Both the position numbers and the translations under genes were made by a program. DNA of 64,000 bases from Mycolicibacterium helvum (GTDB lineage: Bacteria; Actinomycetota; Actinomycetes; Mycobacteriales; Mycobacteriaceae): the NCBI RefSeq assembly GCF_010731895.1, contig NZ_AP022596.1, positions 1,922,001-1,986,000 of the forward strand. Reading direction: 5' to 3'. Below, piece after piece: positions 1-6,670 of the stretch; position 1 is the stretch's first letter; every line of letters starts with the position of its first letter. Under the pieces are notes generated by a model, which was not told the origin of the DNA, searched no databases, and saw only the letters and a list, made by a program, of their open reading frames with translations.

Positions 1-930
1 GATGGTGTTGCCGTAGTAGCCGATGACGTCATCTGAAGTGCGGTTGAGAACCGGTGCGGCGACCAGGAAGTCGTCGGCATGGGTGTAGCGGTGCAGCAGT
101 GCCGAGAATGCGGCCAGCAGCACCATGTACGGCGTCGCGCCGGCCTCGTTCGCCAGTTTGGCCACCGCGTCGGCGGTGTCGGCGCTCAATCGCGTCGTGC
201 ACCGGTCGGCTCGCCATGCCGACGGTACCGCCGATCCCTTGGGGCCGGGCAACTCCAGCGGTTCAGGTGGGTCGACGAGCAGCGCACGCCAGTACTCCAC
301 GTCGGCGTCATCGGTACCCGATGGCGAGGCCGGGGCCTGCGCTGGCGGTTCGAGTATCTCGTCCTGGTAGGCACCAGTGAGGTCAGCAAAGAATACCCGC
401 CACGAGGCGTCGTCCCAGGCGATGTGGTGGGCCGCCAGCAACAGCACGTGCTCGCTCCCGCCAACCTGGGCCAGGGTGATCCGCAGCGGCGCCTCGGCGC
501 TGAGGTCGAACGGAGTGGTGAAGGCGCGCTGAGCGAGCACCTCCAGCCGCAAGCCGCGGGCCTGCGGGCTGAGCTCGCGCAGATCATGCTGGGCCCAACC
601 GGGTTTGAGGTCCACCTGCACGCGTGTGCTGGGTTCTCCGTCGGGGCCGGTGTGGTACGTGGTCCGCAGTATCGGGTGACGGGCGGCGACGACGTCGACC
701 GCGGCGTGCAGTCGGGCTGCGTCGAGTTCACCGATCAACCGATACGAGACAGCGACATTGAGCAGGGCGCCGGTGGGGTCGATGGACTGGACGAACCACA
801 TGCGGCGCTGACCGTCGGTCATCGCCGCTGGATCGGGTGCGGCCGCTGGATCCGCCAGCAAGCCACGCTGGGCGAGCTTGTGGCGCAACAGCTCCAGGCG
901 CTGCTGGTCGGCGGCAAGGGTGTCAGTCAT
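1..930 (-). CDS. Non-ribosomal peptide synthetase, N-terminal condensation domain (3' end outside window)
   Basis: The first 310 residues of an NRPS are visible; the gene continues past the left edge. After a short linker rich in Leu and Arg, a condensation domain begins near residue 38 (MTDGQRRMWFVQ). Its active-site motif, HHIAWDD at residues 168-174, is a variant of HHxxxDG. The ATG at 930 has a clear ribosome binding site, GGAGGAGATCCC. It lies 37 bp downstream of the MbtI/MbtB-like chimera on the same strand, so the two are probably co-transcribed from the IdeR-boxed promoter. A mycobactin-type role (MbtE-like, peptide bond formation on lysine or butyrate units) is inferred from this context. 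Adenylation and carrier domains are outside the window, so the substrate cannot be stated. Confidence 0.85.
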   Translation of the reverse strand, partial: MTDTLAADQQRLELLRHKLAQRGLLADPAAAPDPAAMTDGQRRMWFVQSIDPTGALLNVAVSYRLIGELDAARLHAAVDVVAARHPILRTTYHTGPDGEPSTRVQVDLKPGWAQHDLRELSPQARGLRLEVLAQRAFTTPFDLSAEAPLRITLAQVGGSEHVLLLAAHHIAWDDASWRVFFADLTGAYQDEILEPPAQAPASPSGTDDADVEYWRALLVDPPEPLELPGPKGSAVPSAWRADRCTTRLSADTADAVAKLANEAGATPYMVLLAAFSALLHRYTHADDFLVAAPVLNRTSDDVIGYYGNTI

Positions 931-967
931 GGGATCTCCTCCGGGGTGATCGTCGAGCGGGGCCGCG

Positions 968-1600
968 TCAGCCCGGCAGCCGCAGCGCTGCCCGCTCACC
1001 GGCGGTGGTGGGCGCCATAGCCACCTCAGCGGTGTCCATGCCGGCCACTTCGAGGTACAGCTCCGCGATCTCGTCCAGTCGCTCAGCGGGTTCGAGTTCG
1101 CGCAGGCGGTTGGCCGAGCCTGCGACGGTGCGGGTGGCAAAGATGTCGGCGACGCTGACGCCCGAGACGTCCAGCCGTTGCCGGATCCGCGCCACCACGG
1201 TGGTGGCCAGGGCGGAATCGCCACCCAGACTGAAGAAGTCATCGTCGGCTCCCACCCGGCTCACACCGACGTCAGCGGTGATGATCGAGGCCAGCACGGT
1301 ATCGAGCGCTTCAGCCAGCGCTGCCGCGGAGCGTCCCGTGCGGGGACGGCTCACCACCGGACCGTCATCGCTGATCCGACACTCGTCGCGATCGAGTTCG
1401 ATCGATGCGCGGGTGCCAATCGCCAGAGTCCAGGAACCGTCCCGCTCGTAGACCAGATAATCGGCGCCGACGCGCTCGGGAACGGCTGCGGCCAGCTGCG
1501 CAACGACGTCTGCCGGAACCACGCCGGGCGGTAGTTCTGTCCACCAGGCCGCTTCGATCGGCGAACGCGGTGCCGCGATCACATCCGTCACATCGGTCAT
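968..1600 (-). CDS. Chimeric protein: MbtI-like N-terminal segment fused to an MbtB-like peptidyl carrier domain
   Basis: 210 residues. Residues 24-100 (PPGVVPADVVAQLAAAVP, ADYLVYERDG, ASIELDRDE, GRSAAALAEALD) resemble the N-terminus of mycobacterial salicylate synthase MbtI as I remember it. The catalytic remainder of MbtI is absent. Residues 115-185 form a carrier domain with DDFFSLGGDS (Ser129 is the phosphopantetheine site), followed by VADIFATRTVAG and RLDEIAELYLEVAGM, which resemble the end of MbtB. In M. tuberculosis mbtI and mbtB lie on the same strand with mbtJ and mbtA between them, so one deletion could create this join. The ATG at 1600 was chosen because an IdeR box ends only 5 bp upstream; no Shine-Dalgarno sequence is seen, so the message may be leaderless. 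The protein could still deliver an aminoacyl group to the following NRPS, or be a non-functional scar. Confidence 0.75.
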   Translation of the reverse strand: MTDVTDVIAAPRSPIEAAWWTELPPGVVPADVVAQLAAAVPERVGADYLVYERDGSWTLAIGTRASIELDRDECRISDDGPVVSRPRTGRSAAALAEALDTVLASIITADVGVSRVGADDDFFSLGGDSALATTVVARIRQRLDVSGVSVADIFATRTVAGSANRLRELEPAERLDEIAELYLEVAGMDTAEVAMAPTTAGERAALRLPG

Positions 1601-1604
1601 TCGT

Positions 1605-1623
1605 TGAGGGTAGCCTAACCTGT
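1605..1623 (-). promoter_or_regulatory. IdeR (iron repressor) box
   Basis: TGAGGGTAGCCTAACCTGT matches the IdeR consensus TTAGGTTAGGCTAACCTAA at 14 of 19 positions. It lies directly in front of the minus-strand MbtI/MbtB-like gene. Iron-loaded IdeR bound here would block that promoter, giving expression under iron limitation. Confidence 0.8.
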
Positions 1624-1712
1624 GTTCCGGGTTGGGTCTCCGGGTGGCCTCCCGATAACCCCACGTCGGGACCGTGTGCGCCACCGGATGTAGCTCACCA
1701 CAGGAGCGATAT

Positions 1713-1731
1713 GAAGGTTAGGCTTCGCTGA
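1713..1731 (+). promoter_or_regulatory. IdeR box for the plus-strand glycosyltransferase/exporter operon
   Basis: GAAGGTTAGGCTTCGCTGA matches the IdeR consensus at 13 of 19 positions, including an unbroken AGGTTAGGCT core. It lies 31 bp upstream of the GT2 gene and about 90 bp from the divergent box at 1605-1623. Both sides of this intergenic region therefore look iron-regulated. Confidence 0.7.
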
Positions 1732-1761
1732 TTTGTTCCGATTCCGGAGGGTGAGACCGCG

Positions 1762-2481
1762 ATGATCTCGTTCGTCGTCCCGACCCTCAACGAACAACAG
1801 ACCATCGAAAAGACCCTGGAGTGCCTGGCCTCCTATTCAGGCGAGCACGAGATCATCGTGTCCGACGACAACAGCACCGACGACACCGTCGAGATCTGTC
1901 GCAGATACGCCCACACGGTCGTCCGCTACAACCTGCCCGAGAAACAGACCATCGCCCAGGTCCGAAACCGGGGAGCCGCCGTCGCCCGGGGTGACTACCT
2001 GGTGTTCGTCGACGCCGACGTCCTGATCCCGGATATCGACGATTTCTTCCGCAGCTCGTACGCCCGGTTCCAGTCCGACAGCCGGTTGGTGGCGTTGACG
2101 GGCCATTACCGGGTGGTGCCTGAATCTGCCACCACCGCCGACCGATTCGTGTTCACCATGCTCGGATTGCAGTTTCTGCTGCAGAACAACATCCTGCGGG
2201 TGGGCGCGGCCAGCGGAAAGTTCCAGATGGTGGCCGCCGACGCCTTCGAGACGATCGGCGGGTTCAACGAGAAGCTCGTCGCCTCTGAGGACATGGATCT
2301 CTTCCGACGGCTGTCCCGGGTCGGAAGGACCTATTTCGCACGGGATCTGACCGTTTACCACTCCGGCAGACGTGCCAAAGCAATCGGCTGGCGCAAGCTT
2401 CTGTGGCAGTGGTTCAGCAACTCCGTCTCGGTGTTCTTCCTGAACCGATCGGTCAGTAAGGAATGGAAGGTGATCCGCTGA
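1762..2481 (+). CDS. Family 2 glycosyltransferase
   Basis: 239 residues, a single GT-A domain typical of small family 2 enzymes. Visible motifs are PTLNEQ (7-12), SDDNSTDDT (34-42) for nucleotide binding, DAD (84-86) for the metal-binding DxD, and GGFNE followed by SEDMDLFRR in the acceptor/catalytic region. There is no signal peptide; a hydrophobic patch near the C-terminus may contact the membrane. The ATG has GGAGGG at a good distance. It is the first gene of an operon with a DrrABC-like exporter, a second glycosyltransferase and an adenylation protein, behind an IdeR box. A role in adding sugar to an exported siderophore or envelope lipid is inferred; the sugar and acceptor are unknown. 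Confidence 0.85.
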   Translation: MISFVVPTLNEQQTIEKTLECLASYSGEHEIIVSDDNSTDDTVEICRRYAHTVVRYNLPEKQTIAQVRNRGAAVARGDYLVFVDADVLIPDIDDFFRSSYARFQSDSRLVALTGHYRVVPESATTADRFVFTMLGLQFLLQNNILRVGAASGKFQMVAADAFETIGGFNEKLVASEDMDLFRRLSRVGRTYFARDLTVYHSGRRAKAIGWRKLLWQWFSNSVSVFFLNRSVSKEWKVIR

Positions 2482-2521
2482 TGACGGATTCCGACTGCGC
2501 CGGAAAGATCGGGCTCACAAC

Positions 2522-3451
2522 GTGATCGAGCTGGAAAGCCTCAGTAAAGCCTACGGCGGGGTGTCCGCTCTTACCGACGTGAGCTTCAGCGTGCCGACCG
2601 GCTCTGTGCTGGCACTGCTCGGTCATAACGGCGCGGGCAAGACGACCGCGGTGCAGATTCTGTCGACGTTGATACCCCCGACGGGTGGGCGGGCCATGGT
2701 GGCCGGGTACGACGTCGTCGAACAGGCTGGTCGCGTTCGGGACAGTATCGGTGTCACGGGGCAGAGCGCCAGTCTCGACAACGTGATCACCGGGCGGCAG
2801 AATCTGACCCTCTTTGGCCGGCTGCGCGGCATGCGGCGCAAGGAAGCTCGCCGACGAGCTGACGAGCTTATCGGCCAGTTCGAGCTCGACCACGCGGCCG
2901 ACCGGCCCGTCTCGACCTATTCCGGTGGGATGCGGCGCCGCCTCGACATCGCCGCGGCGCTGGTCGTAACACCCCAGGTGCTCTTCCTCGACGAGCCGAC
3001 CACTGGTCTGGATCCCCGCAGCCGCCGCCAGGTCTGGGAGCTGGTGACCGAGCTGGCCGCCCAGGGCGTCACCGTTCTGCTCACCACCCAATACCTCGAA
3101 GAGGCTGACGTACTGAGCGATTCGATCGTGATCCTCAACTCGGGGCGGGTCGTGGCACACGGTACCGCCGAAGAACTCAAGCGTCAGGCCGGCGCAACCT
3201 ACTGCCAGGTCACCCTCGTGCGTCCCGCCGATATCCCGCGCGTCGTCGCTGCGCTGGCCGATATCGACGATGTCGACGCCGACGCCGAGACCAACACCGT
3301 GTCGGTGCGCGCGCGCGACGGCGTCGGCACGCTCGCCGAGGTGATCCGCCGCACCGACCAACTGGGCGTCGGACTCGTCGACATCTCGCTGCGCAAGCCG
3401 ACTCTCGACGAAGTGTTCTTGCACCTGAGCACGGCGACACTCACCCCATGA
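2522..3451 (+). CDS. ABC transporter ATP-binding protein, DrrA type
   Basis: 309 residues. Walker A is GHNGAGKTT (34-42), the signature is YSGGMRRR, and Walker B is VLFLDEPTTG, followed by a C-terminal DUF4162-like extension usual in daunorubicin-resistance-type ATPases. It powers the two membrane subunits that follow with 4-bp overlaps. A GTG start was chosen because it precedes the conserved IELESLSKAYG segment. Mycobacterial relatives export phthiocerol lipids or glycopeptidolipids, and similar exporters occur in siderophore clusters. The IdeR box upstream and neighbouring NRPS genes suggest export of an iron-related product; this is inference. Confidence 0.9.
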   Translation: MIELESLSKAYGGVSALTDVSFSVPTGSVLALLGHNGAGKTTAVQILSTLIPPTGGRAMVAGYDVVEQAGRVRDSIGVTGQSASLDNVITGRQNLTLFGRLRGMRRKEARRRADELIGQFELDHAADRPVSTYSGGMRRRLDIAAALVVTPQVLFLDEPTTGLDPRSRRQVWELVTELAAQGVTVLLTTQYLEEADVLSDSIVILNSGRVVAHGTAEELKRQAGATYCQVTLVRPADIPRVVAALADIDDVDADAETNTVSVRARDGVGTLAEVIRRTDQLGVGLVDISLRKPTLDEVFLHLSTATLTP

Positions 3452-4188
3452 CCGCGATCACCGCGCTGACAGAGCGGATAGTGCACACCGCCGTGCGCGA
3501 TTTCGACCTGGCGCTGGGCGTTTTGGTCCCAGTCGGCACCTTGGTGGGGCTCAACGCCGCATTGCACAACATCATCGACACCGGCCAGGTGAGCTACGCC
3601 AACTATCTGGTGCCGGCCATCATCGTGCAGGCCATGCTGCTGGGGGCGGTGACCACCGCCGATCGGGCCGGCCGGGAACAAGCCTCAGGTCTCACGATCC
3701 GGCTTCGGACACAGCCCATTTCACTACTTGCCCCGATGATCGCGCGAATGTTGTACTGCCTTCTTCGCGGGATCCTGTCGCTGGCCGCAGCTCTCGCGAC
3801 GGCCTATCTGCTGGGATTCCGGATGAGCGGCGGCGTCGCCTGCACCGTGGCGTTTGTCGCCATCCCGTTGTGTCTGACTCTGGCATTGTCCCTGGGCGCC
3901 GATGCTACCGGCACCTGGCTCCGCAGGATCGGCGGAAGTCAGCTCCTGCTGATGCCGCAGCTGATTCTGATTCTGGTCTCGACGGGACTGGCTCCCGCCG
4001 AAGCGTTTCCGAACTGGGTCCAGCCTTTTGTCCGCTACCAACCGGTCTCCCAGGTGACCGACACCATCCGCGGACTGGCCGTCGGCGAGGTCGCGGGAAA
4101 CCAGCTGGCGGTCACCGTTGGGTGGTGCCTGGGCCTTCTCCTTGTTTTCGGGCTGATCGCCGTTCGCATGCAGAGGAGGCCGGTGTGA
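3448..4188 (+). CDS. ABC-2 type permease, DrrB-like
   Basis: 246 residues with about six hydrophobic segments. The family hallmark sequence near the end is FPNWVQPFVRYQPVSQVTDTIRGLAVG. The ATG overlaps the stop of the ATPase gene (ATGA), indicating translational coupling. It pairs with the following permease to form the membrane channel of the exporter. The ABC-2 family assignment is firm; the substrate is not visible in the sequence. Confidence 0.88.
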   Translation: MTAITALTERIVHTAVRDFDLALGVLVPVGTLVGLNAALHNIIDTGQVSYANYLVPAIIVQAMLLGAVTTADRAGREQASGLTIRLRTQPISLLAPMIARMLYCLLRGILSLAAALATAYLLGFRMSGGVACTVAFVAIPLCLTLALSLGADATGTWLRRIGGSQLLLMPQLILILVSTGLAPAEAFPNWVQPFVRYQPVSQVTDTIRGLAVGEVAGNQLAVTVGWCLGLLLVFGLIAVRMQRRPV

Positions 4189-4979
4189 GCACGGCTGCCT
4201 CAACACATCGGCGGATCATGCCCGCCATGATCCTCGCCGAGCGCATGTTCATGCACTGGCGGCTGCATCCGATGGTGCCGCTGCAGTCCGTGCTGGTGCC
4301 AACGCTGTTGCTGTTGACCTACTACCTGGTGATCAGCAAATCGATGGTGCATTTGACCGGATCCGACAACCTCGCCACGCTGGTGCCGATGTGCATCGTG
4401 GCGGGCACCATGATGGGCACGCTCGGCGCCGGCTTCCACATCCCTGGCGAACGCGAAAGTGGACTGCTGAGCCGATTCTGGGTGATGCCGGTGCACCGAG
4501 GCAGCTTTCTGGCCGGCACCCTGTTGGCCGAAGCCGCGCAGACGTTGGCCGCCAGTTTCGTTCTCCTGTTCGTCGGGATGGCGCTCGGGTTGCGGTTCGA
4601 CGGGGCGTGGCCCGCTGTCATTCCGTTCCTGCTGCTGCCGGTCCTGGTCACCCTCGTCTTCGCCACCATCGTGGTGGCCGTCGCGGTGCGCAATAACAGC
4701 GCCCCGTTGCTCACGCTGCTCGGGGGTGCGGCGATCGGGATGGCCTTCTGCACCGGTGGGGTTGCACCCCTTGAGCATTTCCCCGACTGGATTCAGCCGA
4801 TAGCGCGCGTCCAACCACTCGCCCCCGTCATCGATGCCATGCGCGCACTCGCCGAGGGCGAACCAGCGGGTGACGCGCTACTGGCCGCGTTGGCATGGCT
4901 GGCCGGACTGGGCGCGCTCTTCGGCCCGGTAGCCGTGCGAGGCTATCGGACGGCGGCCCAGTCCGGTGGCACAGGTTAG
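4185..4979 (+). CDS. ABC-2 type permease, DrrC-like
   Basis: 264 residues from a GTG that overlaps the previous stop (GTGA) with AGGAGG just upstream. It has six predicted membrane segments, the cytoplasmic GERESGLLSRFWVMPVHRG segment that contacts the ATPase, and the paralogous C-terminal signature FPDWIQPIARVQPLAPVIDAMRALAEG. It is the second half-permease of the exporter. A further 150 codons are open upstream in the same frame but overlap drrB, so they were not used. The 270 bp after this gene contain no recognisable gene. Confidence 0.88.
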   Translation: MSTAASTHRRIMPAMILAERMFMHWRLHPMVPLQSVLVPTLLLLTYYLVISKSMVHLTGSDNLATLVPMCIVAGTMMGTLGAGFHIPGERESGLLSRFWVMPVHRGSFLAGTLLAEAAQTLAASFVLLFVGMALGLRFDGAWPAVIPFLLLPVLVTLVFATIVVAVAVRNNSAPLLTLLGGAAIGMAFCTGGVAPLEHFPDWIQPIARVQPLAPVIDAMRALAEGEPAGDALLAALAWLAGLGALFGPVAVRGYRTAAQSGGTG

Positions 4980-5248
4980 TGGACCGTTGACTGGTATTGA
5001 CGTTGTCGAGGCGATTTCGACACAAGTGACCGCCGTCCTCGGTAGCCCCAGACGTAGCCCCCACAGCCGACTCCAAGCCAGCCATAATGGCCACAACCAA
5101 GCGCCGGACGACCGTCCGGCCCAGGGCGGGGAGCCGCCGTGCTCGAGCGCGCCATAGCCGGCGGCGCGCCCGAGTAGGTAACCAAACAGCAAGGCCCGGC
5201 TGATTTTCGGTGCGCGCTTACGCCCGCCGGGAGGAGGAAACCGACGCG

Positions 5249-6670
5249 ATGAAGTTCGCGATAGCCGTGCACGGCACCCGCGGCGACGTTGAACCGTGTG
5301 CGGCGGTGGCACTCGAACTGATTCGCCGCGGCCACGACGTATCGATGGCAGTCCCACCCAATTTGGTCCCCTTCGTCCAGGCGTGCGGCATCGCGCCGGC
5401 GCTGCCCTACGGTGTCGACTCCCAGCAACAACTTGAGGCGTCGATCTTCCGCAAGTCCTGGGGGGTCCGCAATCCGCACCGGGAATGGCGTGAGCTCGAG
5501 GAGTATTTGAGCCAGGGCTGGGCGCAGATGAGCGCCACCCTGGTCAGCCTGGCCAGAGATGCCGATCTGATCCTGACCGGCACCACCTACCAGGAGGTGG
5601 CCGCCAACGTCGCCGAGCACCTCGACACACCACTGGCTGCGTTGCACTACTTCCCATTTCGCGCGAACAGCGTGATGTTCCCCCGCGTGCCCGGCTGGCT
5701 GGCCCACACGATCTGGCCGGTCGCCGAGTCACTGTATTGGCGCCTGATGAAACGTGCCGAGAGCGCGCAACGACACGAGCTGGGGTTGCCGCGAACGCGA
5801 AAGAGGGCGATCCGCCGCATCGTCGAGTTGAGCGCGGTAGAGATCCAGGCCTACGACCCACTGTTTTTCGACGGCCTGGCGCAGGAGTGGGCCGGCCGCC
5901 GGCCGTTGATCGGGTCCCTCACGCTGCAGCTGGACACCGACGGCGACGCGCAAACCGAATCATGGATCCGCGAGGGGTCACCGCCCATCTATTTCGGATT
6001 CGGCAGCATGCCGATCGAATGCCCCTCGGCGGCGGTGGCGATGATCACGAAGGTGTGCGCCGAGCTGGGCGAGCGGGCGCTGATCTGCTCTGGGGTATGG
6101 GATATCCCCGACACCTCGACACCACAGGTGCGCATCGTGCGCAACGTCAATCACGCCGCGGTCTTCCCGAAATGCCGGGCTGTGGTTCACCACGGCGGGG
6201 CGGGTACCACCGCAGCGGGGCTACGCGCGGGGATGCCCACGCTCATCTTGTGGATCAGTGCCGAGCAGCCGCTGTGGGCCAAGCAGGTCTCAAAGCTCGG
6301 TGTCGGTACCTCCGAACGCTTTTCGGTCGCCACGCCCGAGTCAATCCGGACCGGGCTGCAGACCGTGCTGGCGCCTCGGTACCGGTGGCGCGCCGCCGAG
6401 ATCGCCGAGAAGATGACCACCCCGCAGGACAGCGTCGCGGCAGCCGCCGACCTCCTCGAGGCCGCCGGACGTGACGGACGCACTGTGGCTGGACAATCAC
6501 GGGTGGCGCGAACCGGTCGAGTCGATCCCGTCCGCCGCCACGAGCATGACATGTATCCCACGGCATTGGGCATCGGACCACGCGACGTCCTAGCCGACCG
6601 GACCCATCAGCAGGTGATCCGGTTCAGCGCCGTACACCAGGGTGACCGTCGGATCCACGTTGCCGAGTGA
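5249..6670 (+). CDS. Family 1 (UDP-glycosyltransferase-like) glycosyltransferase
   Basis: 473 residues. The N-terminal HGTRGDVEPCAAVALELIRRGH and C-terminal HHGGAGTTAAGLRAGMPTLILW...EQPLWAKQVSKLGVG motifs define the GT-B family that includes sterol glucosyltransferases and the mycobacterial glycopeptidolipid sugar transferases. The ATG at 5249 has GGAGGAGG upstream. The recognisable domain ends near residue 420; the last 50 or so residues are low-complexity, Arg-rich and not family-like. With the GT2 protein and exporter it suggests a glycosylated product. The donor sugar and acceptor are unknown. Confidence 0.85.
   Translation: MKFAIAVHGTRGDVEPCAAVALELIRRGHDVSMAVPPNLVPFVQACGIAPALPYGVDSQQQLEASIFRKSWGVRNPHREWRELEEYLSQGWAQMSATLVSLARDADLILTGTTYQEVAANVAEHLDTPLAALHYFPFRANSVMFPRVPGWLAHTIWPVAESLYWRLMKRAESAQRHELGLPRTRKRAIRRIVELSAVEIQAYDPLFFDGLAQEWAGRRPLIGSLTLQLDTDGDAQTESWIREGSPPIYFGFGSMPIECPSAAVAMITKVCAELGERALICSGVWDIPDTSTPQVRIVRNVNHAAVFPKCRAVVHHGGAGTTAAGLRAGMPTLILWISAEQPLWAKQVSKLGVGTSERFSVATPESIRTGLQTVLAPRYRWRAAEIAEKMTTPQDSVAAAADLLEAAGRDGRTVAGQSRVARTGRVDPVRRHEHDMYPTALGIGPRDVLADRTHQQVIRFSAVHQGDRRIHVAE

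Noticed and set aside
79..1020. A 313-codon plus-strand frame opposite the condensation domain.
   Set aside because: It is a mirror of the NRPS codons; the minus strand has HHIAWDD and a ribosome binding site.
4980..5248. Possible small gene between drrC and the GT1 gene.
   Set aside because: Short frames there lack ribosome binding sites and recognisable sequence; no hairpin or regulator site was convincing.
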